Positions 1-8,305 of a DNA stretch of 64,000 nucleotides are shown here, piece after piece. The position numbers and the translations under genes were made by a program. A model generated the notes under the pieces. The model was not told the DNA's origin and made no database searches. It worked only from the letters and a program-made list of their open reading frames with translations. Source of the stretch: Glycomyces lechevalierae. GTDB lineage: Bacteria > Actinomycetota > Actinomycetes > Mycobacteriales > Micromonosporaceae. Position 1 is the first letter of the stretch. Each line of letters opens with the position of its first letter. The stretch lies in the NCBI RefSeq assembly GCF_027622945.1, contig NZ_JAPZVQ010000013.1:77802-141801 (forward strand), given 5' to 3'.

Positions 1-90
1 GGGGGGGCCGGCCCCGCCGCCCCCCCCCCCCCCCCCCCCCCCCGGCCCGCGCCCCCCCCCCCCCCGCCCGCCCCCGCGCGCGTATCGGCA
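1..90. other. G/C homopolymer tract at contig end
   Basis: The first 90 bases are almost only C and G, with C runs of more than 12. No reading frame or structure of biological type is visible. Such tracts at the edge of an assembly are usually sequencing or assembly artefacts. Confidence 0.7.
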
Positions 91-99
91 GGTCGGTCG

Positions 100-525
100 T
101 CACGGTGCGGTCAACCCCATCTGCCGCATGAACTCCGATTCGTCGAAGTACAGGTGATGCTCGGTGATCTTGCCGTCCTTGACGACTGCGATGTCGCAGC
201 TCCGCAGCTTCACCTTCTTGCCGGTGGCCGGGATCGTCTCGCCCGTGGGCGTCTTCATGTCACCGGTGTTGGTGCCCACGAAGTACCCCTCGTCGACGGC
301 CCTGCCGTCGGATTCGAGCTTCATGATCGGCTCGTAGGCGCCGTCCGGGAACGCGTCGATGAACTGGTGCCAGTACTCGGCGATGTTCTCGTGGCCCTTG
401 ACCGCTCCGGCGTCGGGCGTCATCACGACCGCGTCGTCGCTGTACAGCTCGACGGCGGCGTCGACGTCGTGCTGCCCGACGGCCGTTTCGGTCATCCGGT
501 CCATTACCTCTCTGGCTTGGCCCAT
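100..525 (-). CDS. SnoaL/NTF2-like family protein
   Basis: A 141-residue protein with the look of the NTF2-like (SnoaL) fold: an N-terminal helix, then AVELYSDDAVVMTPD, ENIAEYWHQF, and a C-terminal strand pattern around DIAVVKDGKITEHHLYFD. Members are small cone-shaped enzymes or ligand-binding proteins; a specific substrate cannot be assigned. I chose ATG at 525 because GAGGAGG lies 8 bases upstream; the in-frame GTG at 534 touches that ribosome binding site and is unlikely. It precedes no obvious operon partner; the next gene in the same direction (GT39) ends 56 bases upstream of it. The family call is confident, the function unknown. Confidence 0.85.
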   Translation of the reverse strand: MGQAREVMDRMTETAVGQHDVDAAVELYSDDAVVMTPDAGAVKGHENIAEYWHQFIDAFPDGAYEPIMKLESDGRAVDEGYFVGTNTGDMKTPTGETIPATGKKVKLRSCDIAVVKDGKITEHHLYFDESEFMRQMGLTAP

Positions 526-580
526 GGCCCTCACCTCCTCAATCCCGATTATTCTTCGCTACCGGTGAGTTCGTCGCCGT

Positions 581-2029
581 TCAGCCGTAGTGCTGGAATT
601 CGGGCCAGAGCTGTGCCCACTCCTCGACCGGGCCGTGGCAGACGGCCACGACCGCGCCCTGCTCCTCGTTGTCGACACCGAGGCCGTTGTCCAGCTCGGC
701 GGCCGGCTCGCAGGAGTCGAAGAGGCGGCTCAGGCCCGCGGCGTCCAGGCCCACCGTGACGACCGTGTCCGGACCCGCCGGGGGAGGACCGTACTCGTGG
801 AGCGCGTTGTGGCCGCTGAAGACCGGCGGCAGGCCCTCCCCGTACCGCACGAGCGCCCCGGCCTCGCCGTAGTTCGCCGTGATGACCGCCCCGGCCTCGG
901 GATTCGCCGCGACCACGGCCTCGACCTGGTCGGTGTACGTCTGCCAGCCGACGCCGTCGGGCACCGAGCTGTTCATCGCCGCGATCGGCGTACCGCCCAC
1001 CACCTCGACGGGGAGCAGCGGCAGCGCGACGAGTGCCGAGATCGCGCTGTTCAGCGCCACGCCCGCGACCAGCGTCCGGCGGCGGCCCGGCGTCGCCGCC
1101 CACGCCGCGACCCGGACGCACCCGGCCGCGTACAAGGCCATGACCAGGCCCATCGGATAGTAGAACTGTCCGCCCGTCACCAGCGTGATCGCCAGCAGGA
1201 TCGGATACGCGACGGCCAGCGCCCGCACCGGCCGCCACTCGGGCCGGCGCAGCAGCGCCGCGAACCCGGCGATCCAGACCGGCACCAGGAACAGTCCGAT
1301 CAGCAGGAACTGGAAGGGCAGCAGCAGGATCCGGTTCTCGGTGCCGTCCGTCTCGTTGATCGCGGAGGCCATCTCCAATTGCGGCCAGTCGTTCACCGCC
1401 TGGTAGACAAGGTTCGGCGAGCCGATCACCAGCGCCAGGCCCGCGCCGGCCCACAGCCACTTGGAGAGCAGCGCTTTCCGCGGCCCGACGGCGAGCAGCG
1501 CCAGCCCGAGGCTCAACAGCAGCAGCACGATCAGATGCTTGTTGTACAAGCCGACCCCGGCCATCGCGCCGACCGCGAGCCACCATTTCGGATGGTCGCG
1601 CAGCAGTGCCTTGACCGCGAACAGGATCGCAGCGACCCACACCACGAGGTCCACCGAGTTCGTCGACAACTGGTGTCCGAAGGCCAGCGCGACCCCGGCG
1701 AACGCCAGTCCCCAGACGCAGAGCGCCTGCGCGGCCTTGCCGCCGCCGAACTCGCGCGTCAGGAGCGCCGCGATCCACAGCAGCCCGACCATGCACAGGA
1801 TCGACGGGAACCGGAAGGCCCACAGCGAATCCCCGAGCAGCGCGGTCGCGGCCTTCCCGAGCAGCGGGGTGAGCGGCGGCTGGTCGACGTAGCCCCACGC
1901 GGGGTCGAGCATCCGGAAGTACAGCTCGTCGCGGTGGTAGTCATAGCGGCCGTTGAGGATCGCGAGCACCGTCGCGAGCACGGCGGAGGCGGCGACGAGG
2001 TGGGCGCGGTGGAGGGGAGGGAGTTGCAT
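581..2029 (-). CDS. ArnT/GT39-type membrane glycosyltransferase
   Basis: A 482-residue polytopic membrane protein of the dolichyl-phosphomannose mannosyltransferase/ArnT (GT39, PMT_2) type, which moves sugars from polyprenyl-phosphate donors to acceptors outside the membrane. Visible features are the first-loop motif YDYHRDELYF with the acidic pair typical of the catalytic region, GYVDQPPLTP shortly after it, and about ten hydrophobic segments. A Cys-containing soluble domain of about 150 residues closes the protein. The start at 2029 (MQLPPLHRAH) gives a clean first transmembrane segment and has AAGG upstream; the longer frame to 2212 adds a low-complexity Arg/Gly stretch and is rejected. 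Acceptor unknown. Confidence 0.85.
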   Translation of the reverse strand: MQLPPLHRAHLVAASAVLATVLAILNGRYDYHRDELYFRMLDPAWGYVDQPPLTPLLGKAATALLGDSLWAFRFPSILCMVGLLWIAALLTREFGGGKAAQALCVWGLAFAGVALAFGHQLSTNSVDLVVWVAAILFAVKALLRDHPKWWLAVGAMAGVGLYNKHLIVLLLLSLGLALLAVGPRKALLSKWLWAGAGLALVIGSPNLVYQAVNDWPQLEMASAINETDGTENRILLLPFQFLLIGLFLVPVWIAGFAALLRRPEWRPVRALAVAYPILLAITLVTGGQFYYPMGLVMALYAAGCVRVAAWAATPGRRRTLVAGVALNSAISALVALPLLPVEVVGGTPIAAMNSSVPDGVGWQTYTDQVEAVVAANPEAGAVITANYGEAGALVRYGEGLPPVFSGHNALHEYGPPPAGPDTVVTVGLDAAGLSRLFDSCEPAAELDNGLGVDNEEQGAVVAVCHGPVEEWAQLWPEFQHYG

Positions 2030-2148
2030 CGGCGGGCCTTCGCATTCGGGGGTGGCCACGATCCTCCCGCAGTGGACGGACGCGCGCAACTCTCCCGTCG
2101 CAATCCACCCGTGGCGGCCGGGACCGGAGCCCCGGCCGCCGGGTGCGG

Positions 2149-3060
2149 TCAGGCCGCGTCGATCCGCGCGAAGTACGCGTCGACCAGCGGCTTGCCGACG
2201 CCGGTCATCCACTCCTCGAGGGTGAGCAGGTCGGGGTGGATCGCGCGCAGCGCCGGGATGTCGACGGGCAGGGGGTGCTCGTTGAGGATGCCGAGCATCT
2301 TCGCGGTCGAGGGGCTGTCCGCGGCGACCTGTTCGGCGGTGATGCCGACGTAGGGCACTTCGCGTCCGACGAGGCGGCCGATGAGCGCGGCCTTCTCGGT
2401 CTGGGTGAGGTTGTCGCCGGCCAGCTCGTAGACCTTCCCGGCGTGGGCCGCGGGGTCGGTGAAGGCGATCGCGGCGAAGGCGGCGATGTCCGCGGCGGCG
2501 ATGTGGGGTTCGAGCGTGTCCGCGTTGAGGATCGAGACGAGCGCGCCGTTCTGGAGTTCGCGGAAGGAGTCGAAGGTGTTCTCCATGAACGAGCTGGGGC
2601 GCAGGATCGTGTGCGGCACGCCGCTCTCGCGGATCGCGTGCTCGGCTTCGGCCTTGCGCTGCAGCATGTCCATCACCGCTTCGAGCGGGCCGCCGACGCC
2701 GATCGACGACGAGTGGACGAGGTGGGTCGCGCCCGCGGCCTTCGCGGCGGCGCCGATCTTGGCGGCGCTGCGGGCCTCGTGGCCGAGGTCGTGGCCGTAC
2801 GGCCCGCCCTCGTACGCCCCGGCGTGGACGCTGAAGACGCCGAAGGCGCCGGCGGCGGCCGTGTCGAGCGAGTCCTGGTCGTCGAGGTCGCCCGCGACGA
2901 CTTCGGCTCCGGCCTCCTTGAGCGCCTTGGCCTTCGCGCTCTCCGGGTTCCGGGTGAGGGCCCGCACGTGCCAGCCGTCGGCGAGCAGGCGGGCGGCGAC
3001 GGCCCCGCCCTGGCGGCCGGTCGCGCCGGTGACGAGGATGGTCTTCGCTGAATCGGACAT
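2149..3060 (-). CDS. NmrA-like NAD(P)-binding protein
   Basis: A 303-residue Rossmann-fold protein of the NmrA/atypical SDR family. The dinucleotide motif GATGRQGGAVAA lies at about residue 10-21, and HLVHSSSIGVGG marks the central strand region. These proteins act as redox sensors or as NAD(P)H-dependent quinone or azo reductases. The start at 3060 has AAAGGAAC upstream and begins just before the first beta strand; the longer frame to 3132 would cross the divergent promoter. It is divergent from the TetR gene at 3170, and the shared 109-base gap contains an inverted repeat, so TetR control of this gene is likely (inference). Confidence 0.85.
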   Translation of the reverse strand: MSDSAKTILVTGATGRQGGAVAARLLADGWHVRALTRNPESAKAKALKEAGAEVVAGDLDDQDSLDTAAAGAFGVFSVHAGAYEGGPYGHDLGHEARSAAKIGAAAKAAGATHLVHSSSIGVGGPLEAVMDMLQRKAEAEHAIRESGVPHTILRPSSFMENTFDSFRELQNGALVSILNADTLEPHIAAADIAAFAAIAFTDPAAHAGKVYELAGDNLTQTEKAALIGRLVGREVPYVGITAEQVAADSPSTAKMLGILNEHPLPVDIPALRAIHPDLLTLEEWMTGVGKPLVDAYFARIDAA

Positions 3061-3121
3061 GGGTGTTCCTTTCGGTGGCGGGGTGCGCCGACTACTATCG
3101 GGAGCGGCAACCCGGTTGATG

Positions 3122-3143
3122 AAACGGAACACTACACCCGTTT
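3122..3143. promoter_or_regulatory. Candidate TetR operator
   Basis: AAACGG and its reverse complement CCGTTT are separated by 10 bases in the gap between the divergent NmrA and TetR genes. The size and location suit a TetR-family operator that controls both genes. Binding is inferred only. Confidence 0.45.
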
Positions 3144-3169
3144 AAGCGAGTCCATGAGAGGGGGACCCC

Positions 3170-3904
3170 GTGTCCGCAGTAGCCCAGCGCGCCGAACGCG
3201 CAGACGCCCAGCGCAACCGCCAGAACGTCCTCGAGACCGCCGATCGCCTCTTCGCCGAGCGCGGCGCCGCCGTCTCCCTCAACGAGATCGCCACCGCCGC
3301 CGGCGTCGGCGCGGGCACTGTCTACCGCCACTTCCCGACCAAGGACGCCCTCCTCGCCACCGTCCTCGACCAGCGGCTCAGCCAGTTGGGGGAGTACGGC
3401 GAGCGGGCCCTCGCCATGGCCGATCCCGGCGAGGCCTTCCGCCGCTACCTGCGGTTCATCGCCGACCAGGCGCTCGCCAACCGCGCGATCTGCGAGGCGC
3501 TGGCCGCGCGCGAGGACTGGGTCGAACCGGCGAAGGCGAGCGGGCAGTGCGTGGTCGACACCCCGCTCTCGGCCCTGCTCGTGCGGGCCCAGCGGGCCGG
3601 TGTCGTGCGTGCCGACCTCGACACCCGGGACGTGCGGGCGCTCCTGACGGCCTGCGCGGCCATCGCCGAGGACCCTGCACGCGTGCAACGGCTTCTGGGC
3701 GTCATGTGGGACGGCATCCGAGCGGAACGAAACTCCGAGATCCGTAACGAAACCGTGCGCTTGCCCGAGCTCCGTGACGAAACGAAACGGAACTGCCCGG
3801 TCTGCGGGGACCCGATCCCCGAGACCGCGACCGGCCGCCCCGCGAAGTACTGCTCGGCGGCCTGCCGCCAGAAGGCGTTCCGCGAAAAGCGCAAGACTGC
3901 GTAG
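3170..3904 (+). CDS. TetR regulator with C-terminal zinc-ribbon-like tail
   Basis: A 244-residue TetR-family repressor. The N-terminal HTH is clear (NEIATAAGVGAGTVYRHFPTK at about residues 43-63), followed by the usual helical ligand domain to about residue 185. Unusually, the last 40 residues hold four cysteines in the pattern CPVCG...YCSAACRQ, followed by a basic end, resembling a zinc ribbon. The GTG start has GAGAGGGGG upstream. It is divergent from the NmrA-like gene and probably controls it. The tail could be an extra DNA or protein contact, or a fused small zinc-finger gene. Confidence 0.85.
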   Translation: MSAVAQRAERADAQRNRQNVLETADRLFAERGAAVSLNEIATAAGVGAGTVYRHFPTKDALLATVLDQRLSQLGEYGERALAMADPGEAFRRYLRFIADQALANRAICEALAAREDWVEPAKASGQCVVDTPLSALLVRAQRAGVVRADLDTRDVRALLTACAAIAEDPARVQRLLGVMWDGIRAERNSEIRNETVRLPELRDETKRNCPVCGDPIPETATGRPAKYCSAACRQKAFREKRKTA

Positions 3905-3980
3905 TCACAGGCTCTTCCCCTCTGGCAACCGGTCGCCTAGGATCAGTCCCGCATCTGACGAGACCACCCGAGGAGGCCGC

Positions 3981-5711
3981 ATGGCCCGCAGATTCGCGAC
4001 ACACGAGCGGCGCCCGACCGCTGCGCTCGACGGCATCTGGGACTTCGCGTTCCTGGGCGAGGCCGACCCCGACGCCGTCGCGCCCGACCGGATCGACTTC
4101 GACGCCGTCGCCGCCGTGCCCGGCTGCTTCGACGCCACCCCCGCCTTCGCCGGCAGGCGCGGCCTCGCCGCCTACCGCACCCGCCTCGACGTCGAGCCCG
4201 GCCGCCAGCGGCTCGTCTTCGACGCCGTCCAGCACTGGGCCCGCGTCTACTGGAACGGTGACCTCATCCGCGAGCACGCGGGCGGCTTCACGCGCTTCTG
4301 GGCCGAGACCGAATCCGAAGGGGGCCAAGCGGAGATCGTCGTCCTCGTCGACAACCGCTTCGACGAGCGCTCCCCGCTCCACATGGAGCACTTCGACTGG
4401 TACCACTACGGCGGGATCTCCCGCAGCGTCGAGCTGCAGCTGCTCGGCCCGGTCCGGATCGACGCCCTGCGCGTCGAGACCGCCTCGGTTGCCGACCGGC
4501 GCGTGAACGTGCGGATCGACTACGCCGCCGACGCTTCCGGCCCGGTCCCGCTCGAGATCGTCTGCGACGGGCGGACCGTGCTCACCGAGGACGTCGAGCT
4601 CAGCACCGCCGGCAGCCTCGACCGCGCCATCGAACTCCCTTGGGCCGCACCGTGGACGCCCGCGGACCCGAACCTGAGCGTTCTCAGCGTCCGCCTCGGC
4701 GAGGACGACCTGCGCGAGCGCTTCGGCCTCCGCGAGGTCGCCACCGCGAACGGGCGCATCACGCTCAACGGCGAGCCGCTGACCCTCCTGGGCGTCAACC
4801 GCCACGAGGCCCACCCGCAGTTCGGCCACGCCCAGCCCGAGGCACTGCTCGTCAACGACGTGCAGCAGCTGCAGGAGCTCGGCTGCAACTTCGTGCGCGG
4901 CAGCCACTACCCGCTCGACCCGCTGTTCCTCGACCTGTGCGACGAGGCCGGCATCCTCGTGTGGTGCGAGTCGATCGGCTGGCAGTACCCGGTCGAGCAC
5001 CTCACCGACCCGGCGTTCATCGAGGCGCAGCTCGCGCACATCGACGAGATGGTCGCCGCCTCGCGCAACCACCCCTCGATCATCCTGTGGGGCATCCTGA
5101 ACGAGTGTCCGAGCTGGTCCGAGGCGGGCCACCCGGTCTACGAGCGGCTGCTCGGGCGCCTGCGCGAGCTCGACGCGACCCGCCCGGTCACGTACGCGGC
5201 CATTAACGCGCTCGACGACAAGTGCTTCGACCTGGTCGACGTCGTCAGCGCGAACACCTACCCGGGCTGGTACTGGGCCGACGTGCCGGACATCCCCGGC
5301 GAGCTCGACAAGATCGCCGCGCACGTGGACGCCTTGGGGCACGCCGAGAAGCCGCTCATCATCTCCGAGATCGGCGCGGGCGCGGTGCCCGGCTGGAACG
5401 ACTCGATCGGTTCACTGTGGACCGAGGACTACCAGGCGCGCCTGCTCGACACCGTGGCCGGCCACATCATCGACGGCCAGGACCGGATCTCGGGCCTCGC
5501 GATCTGGGTCCTGGGGGACTTCCGCACCACCGAGCAGCGCGAGTTCCTGCTCCGGCGCCCGCGCGGCGTGAACGACAAAGGCCTCATCGACGAGTACCGC
5601 CGCCCCAAACAGGCGTTCCGGACCGTGCAGGGGCACTTCCGGCGGCGACTCGACGACAAGGCCTTCGACGACAGGACCTTCGACGACAGGACCTTCGAGA
5701 ACAATGCCTGA
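3981..5711 (+). CDS. GH2 glycosidase (beta-galactosidase/glucuronidase type)
   Basis: A 576-residue glycoside hydrolase family 2 enzyme: an N-terminal jelly-roll sugar-binding domain (about 1-165), an immunoglobulin-like domain (165-255) and a TIM-barrel catalytic domain. The acid/base glutamate is in WGILNECPSW and the nucleophile in LIISEIGAG. No signal peptide is visible, so it is probably cytoplasmic. AGGAGG sits 4 bases before the ATG at 3981; the longer frame is rejected. The length and the motifs resemble beta-glucuronidases more than LacZ, but the substrate is not certain. The last 20 codons are built from a 15-base tandem repeat encoding DDRTF-like units. Confidence 0.88.
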   Translation: MARRFATHERRPTAALDGIWDFAFLGEADPDAVAPDRIDFDAVAAVPGCFDATPAFAGRRGLAAYRTRLDVEPGRQRLVFDAVQHWARVYWNGDLIREHAGGFTRFWAETESEGGQAEIVVLVDNRFDERSPLHMEHFDWYHYGGISRSVELQLLGPVRIDALRVETASVADRRVNVRIDYAADASGPVPLEIVCDGRTVLTEDVELSTAGSLDRAIELPWAAPWTPADPNLSVLSVRLGEDDLRERFGLREVATANGRITLNGEPLTLLGVNRHEAHPQFGHAQPEALLVNDVQQLQELGCNFVRGSHYPLDPLFLDLCDEAGILVWCESIGWQYPVEHLTDPAFIEAQLAHIDEMVAASRNHPSIILWGILNECPSWSEAGHPVYERLLGRLRELDATRPVTYAAINALDDKCFDLVDVVSANTYPGWYWADVPDIPGELDKIAAHVDALGHAEKPLIISEIGAGAVPGWNDSIGSLWTEDYQARLLDTVAGHIIDGQDRISGLAIWVLGDFRTTEQREFLLRRPRGVNDKGLIDEYRRPKQAFRTVQGHFRRRLDDKAFDDRTFDDRTFENNA

Positions 5712-5725
5712 CGCGGCGCGCTCGC

Positions 5726-6106
5726 TCAGCGGTCGGTGACCCGGTGCAGGACCTCGCGTCCGCGCTCCGGAAGCTCGGCGGCCGCTGAGAGGAGCGCGTC
5801 TCGCGCGTCCTCGAGCGCCGCGACCGCGCGGCGGTAGCCCTTGGCGGACTTGCGGCGGTCGTAGGCGATCTTCCCGCCGATGACGGCGGCCGCGACCACG
5901 ACCACGCCGACCGCGGCGAGGGCGAGCCCGCGCCGGACGCTCCGCGGGGCGGGCCAGAGGTCCTCGTCGGGCGCGTACGCACCGTCATGGACGCTGTCGA
6001 GCGCCTCGGCCGGGGCGGCCTCGCTCTCGGCGAGGTCGGACAGCCGCAGTGCGTCCGTCTCGCCGGCCGGTTCAGTGTCGTTCGGCTTCTCGTGCTTCGA
6101 CTTCAT
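5726..6106 (-). CDS. Small single-pass membrane protein, unknown function
   Basis: A 126-residue protein with an acidic N-terminal half (residues 1-60), one transmembrane segment (LALAAVGVVVVAAAVIGG, about 61-78) and a basic helical tail. I do not recognise a family. AGGGAGGG precedes the ATG. It ends 14 bases from the convergent GH2 gene. The topology suggests a cytoplasmic acidic arm and a helical arm outside or inside the membrane; nothing points to a specific role. Confidence 0.7.
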   Translation of the reverse strand: MKSKHEKPNDTEPAGETDALRLSDLAESEAAPAEALDSVHDGAYAPDEDLWPAPRSVRRGLALAAVGVVVVAAAVIGGKIAYDRRKSAKGYRRAVAALEDARDALLSAAAELPERGREVLHRVTDR

Positions 6107-6211
6107 GTCGCGCCCTCCCTGAGTCGGTCACTCGGAGTTTACCCAGGACGGCGCGGGAATAGGCGTCTTGAACCACGCGGATTCGCGGTTCAAGACGCCT
6201 TCGGGCCCAGG

Positions 6212-6919
6212 CTAGGTCGAGAGCGAGTAACTGTTGATGCTGAAGTTCTTGCCGCCGGCCGAGGAGGTGATCTCCCAGCCGAGCTGGATCTGATCGATCC
6301 GCACGTTGGGCATCCGGCCCTGGTTGACCAGCCACTGGCAGATCGGCGTGATGTTCACCGTGCCGCTCGTGAACTGGCTGGTGGCCATGAAGCTGTAGAC
6401 GGGGTTGGCCCCGTTGTGGCCCTGGTGGTAGTTCCAGTTGCGGCCGCCGAGGTTCACGTTCGTGACGTACCCGCCGATGGGGCCGACGTTGGACGTCCAC
6501 TGCGTCCAGATCATGATCTCGTGCGCGTGGCCGTTGCCCCACACGTCGTACGTCGTGTTGTACGCCAGGCCCGAGCCGGAGCCCGGCACGCTCGCGTTGA
6601 ACGAGCTGCTGACGTTCCCCATGCTGGAGACGGTGCGCCCCAGCGTGTACGAGACGTTCGGGTAGGACTTGATGCCGCCGGTGTTCGGGTGGTCGGCCCA
6701 CACGCCCCAGTTGCTGTAGGAGTTCGCCCAGATGGACTGCGCGCCGTAGCCGCTGCCCCAGACGTTGTTGTAGAGCGTGTAGGCGCCGTTCTGCCAGCTT
6801 CCCCACCGGTCGGAGGAGGACCAGGTGGCGGCCTGCGCGGGGGACTGGAGGGCGCCGACGGCGCCCGCGGTGGCCAGCGGAGCGGCCAGCGCGGCGGAAA
6901 GGAGCGATCTGCGTCGCAT
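6212..6919 (-). CDS. Secreted GH12 endoglucanase/xyloglucanase
   Basis: A 235-residue secreted glycoside hydrolase of family 12, which cuts beta-1,4-glucans or xyloglucan. The signal peptide starts MRRRSLLSAALAAP, has a twin-arginine-like RRRS, and ends at AQA before ATW. The mature part is rich in Trp, Asn, Gly and Ser. The nucleophile glutamate is in HEIMIW and the acid/base in LGWEITS near the C terminus. I prefer ATG 6919 because GAAAGG lies 10 bases upstream; the GTG at 6928 is almost adjacent to that site. A 31-base inverted repeat lies just upstream. No carbohydrate-binding module is present. Confidence 0.9.
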   Translation of the reverse strand: MRRRSLLSAALAAPLATAGAVGALQSPAQAATWSSSDRWGSWQNGAYTLYNNVWGSGYGAQSIWANSYSNWGVWADHPNTGGIKSYPNVSYTLGRTVSSMGNVSSSFNASVPGSGSGLAYNTTYDVWGNGHAHEIMIWTQWTSNVGPIGGYVTNVNLGGRNWNYHQGHNGANPVYSFMATSQFTSGTVNITPICQWLVNQGRMPNVRIDQIQLGWEITSSAGGKNFSINSYSLST

Positions 6920-6952
6920 GAAGGGCACGCCTTTCTCGAGGTCATGTTGTCA

Positions 6953-6983
6953 GCATCGACAAGACTTTGAGGAATGTCGATGC
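6953..6983. promoter_or_regulatory. Inverted repeat upstream of GH12 gene
   Basis: GCATCGACA at 6953-6961 and TGTCGATGC at 6975-6983 form perfect 9-base arms with a 13-base spacer, 34-64 bases before the GH12 start, next to an AT-rich segment (TTAATT/AATTAA at 6985-7010). It could be an operator for carbon-source control or a hairpin in the leader. The sequence does not match the CebR consensus I know. Confidence 0.5.
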
Positions 6984-7159
6984 GTTAATTAGAGCATGCG
7001 ACCCAATTAATGTCTAGATCCCATACGCCCCCTATTCCGGTCACGCCCGGAAGGCCGCTCCTGCGGTGAAACGCCGGATTCGGGTGCGACGCCCGTCTCA
7101 CCGTCCCGGCCAGTGGTGCGACCGGGCGGTTCGCGGTCGCCCCGGTCAGGCCCGCCACG

Positions 7160-7165
7160 TAGAAT
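7160..7165 (+). promoter_or_regulatory. -10 box, leaderless hisE promoter
   Basis: TAGAAT lies 7 bases before the GTG of hisE, and there is no Shine-Dalgarno sequence. This spacing puts transcription start at or next to the start codon. Confidence 0.55.
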
Positions 7166-7172
7166 TCCGGCC

Positions 7173-7436
7173 GTGAAGACCTTCGAGCAGCTCTACGCCG
7201 AACTCGCCGACAAAGCCGCCACCCGACCCGCCGGGTCGGGCACCGTCGCCCAACTCGACGCCGGCGTCCATGCCATCGGCAAGAAGATCGTCGAAGAGGC
7301 GGCCGAGGTCTGGATGGCCGCCGAATACGAGTCGGACGAGGCCGCGGCCGAGGAGATCTCCCAGCTCCTCTACCACCTCCAGGTGATGATGGTCGCCCGC
7401 GGCATCACCCTCGACGACGTGTACCGGTACCTCTAA
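7173..7436 (+). CDS. hisE: Phosphoribosyl-ATP diphosphatase
   Basis: An 87-residue HisE, which hydrolyses phosphoribosyl-ATP to phosphoribosyl-AMP and pyrophosphate, the second step of histidine synthesis. The MazG-like fold is shown by [15 protein letters not shown] and [16 protein letters not shown], whose acidic residues bind Mg2+. Length is normal for stand-alone HisE. The GTG at 7173 fits the family start; the longer frame runs into the promoter. It lies 23 bases before hisG and is surely co-transcribed with it, as in many Actinobacteria. Confidence 0.95.
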   Translation: MKTFEQLYAELADKAATRPAGSGTVAQLDAGVHAIGKKIVEEAAEVWMAAEYESDEAAAEEISQLLYHLQVMMVARGITLDDVYRYL

Positions 7437-7459
7437 CCGCTTCCGAAAGGCCCATCCGC

Positions 7460-8305
7460 ATGCTCCGCATCGCCGTGCCCAACAAGGGATCGCTCTCCCA
7501 GGGCGCCACCGACATGCTCACCGAGGCGGGTTACCGCCAGCGCGGCTCCAGCCGCGACCTCCAGTCCCTCGACACCGCCAACGGCGTCGAGTTCTTCTAC
7601 CTGCGCCCCAGCGACATCGCCACCTACGTCGCCTCCGGCGACCTCGACCTCGGCATCACCGGCCAGGATCTCGCCGTCAACTCCGGCGAGCAGGTCGAAG
7701 AGGTCCTGGCGCTCGGCTTCGGCCGCTCCACGTTCCGCTACGCCGCCCGCCCGGGCACCGTCGACTCGGTCGCGGGCCTCGACGGCAAGCGCATCGCGAC
7801 CTCCTTCCCGGGGGTCGTGCGCAGCGACCTCGAGAAGCACGGCGTGAAGGCCGAGATCGTGAAGCTCGCGGGCGCGGTCGAGAACGCGATCGCCCTCGGC
7901 GTCGCGGACGCGATCGCCGACGTGGTCGAGACCGGCACGACCCTCAAGCAGGCCGGGCTCGCCGTCTTCGGCGACCCGATCATGCGCTCCGAGGCCGTCC
8001 TTGTCCGCAAGGCCGGCAACGGCGAGGCCCCGGCCGTCGAGCTGCTGCTGCGCCGCCTCCGCGGCGTGCTCGTGGCCCGCTCGTACGTGATGCTCGCCTA
8101 CGACGTGCGCGCCGAACTCCTCGAGGCCGCGGTCGAACTGACCCCCGGCATCGAATCGCCGACGGTCTCGCCGCTGCATCGGGAAGGGTGGGTCGCGGTC
8201 CAGTCGATGACCGAGCGCGCCGACCTCCACCGGGTCATGGACGCCCTCTACGAGATCGGCGCCCGCGGCATCCTTGCCTCGAACATCGACGCCTGCCGGC
8301 TTTAG
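7460..8305 (+). CDS. hisG: ATP phosphoribosyltransferase (long form)
   Basis: A 281-residue HisG that condenses ATP with PRPP, the first and feedback-controlled step of histidine synthesis. The N-terminal catalytic part starts MLRIAVPNKGSLS and includes the PRPP-binding region ADVVETGTTLKQAGL. The C-terminal 75 residues form the ACT-like regulatory domain that senses histidine, so HisZ is not needed. GAAAGG precedes the ATG. The last five codons (gcctgccggctttag) are the first part of a 28-base unit repeated downstream. Confidence 0.95.
   Translation: MLRIAVPNKGSLSQGATDMLTEAGYRQRGSSRDLQSLDTANGVEFFYLRPSDIATYVASGDLDLGITGQDLAVNSGEQVEEVLALGFGRSTFRYAARPGTVDSVAGLDGKRIATSFPGVVRSDLEKHGVKAEIVKLAGAVENAIALGVADAIADVVETGTTLKQAGLAVFGDPIMRSEAVLVRKAGNGEAPAVELLLRRLRGVLVARSYVMLAYDVRAELLEAAVELTPGIESPTVSPLHREGWVAVQSMTERADLHRVMDALYEIGARGILASNIDACRL

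Noticed and set aside
590-2353. Long open frame opposite the glycosyltransferase gene
   Set aside because: Arg/Gly/Asp-rich shadow frame typical of high-GC DNA; the minus strand has clear GT39 motifs and membrane helices.
7050-7130. GGTGAAACGCCGG-like motif resembling part of a cobalamin riboswitch
   Set aside because: The conserved B12-box elements (for example GCCACTG in the right order) are incomplete, and the region lies upstream of a leaderless histidine promoter. Local hairpins exist but no class fits.
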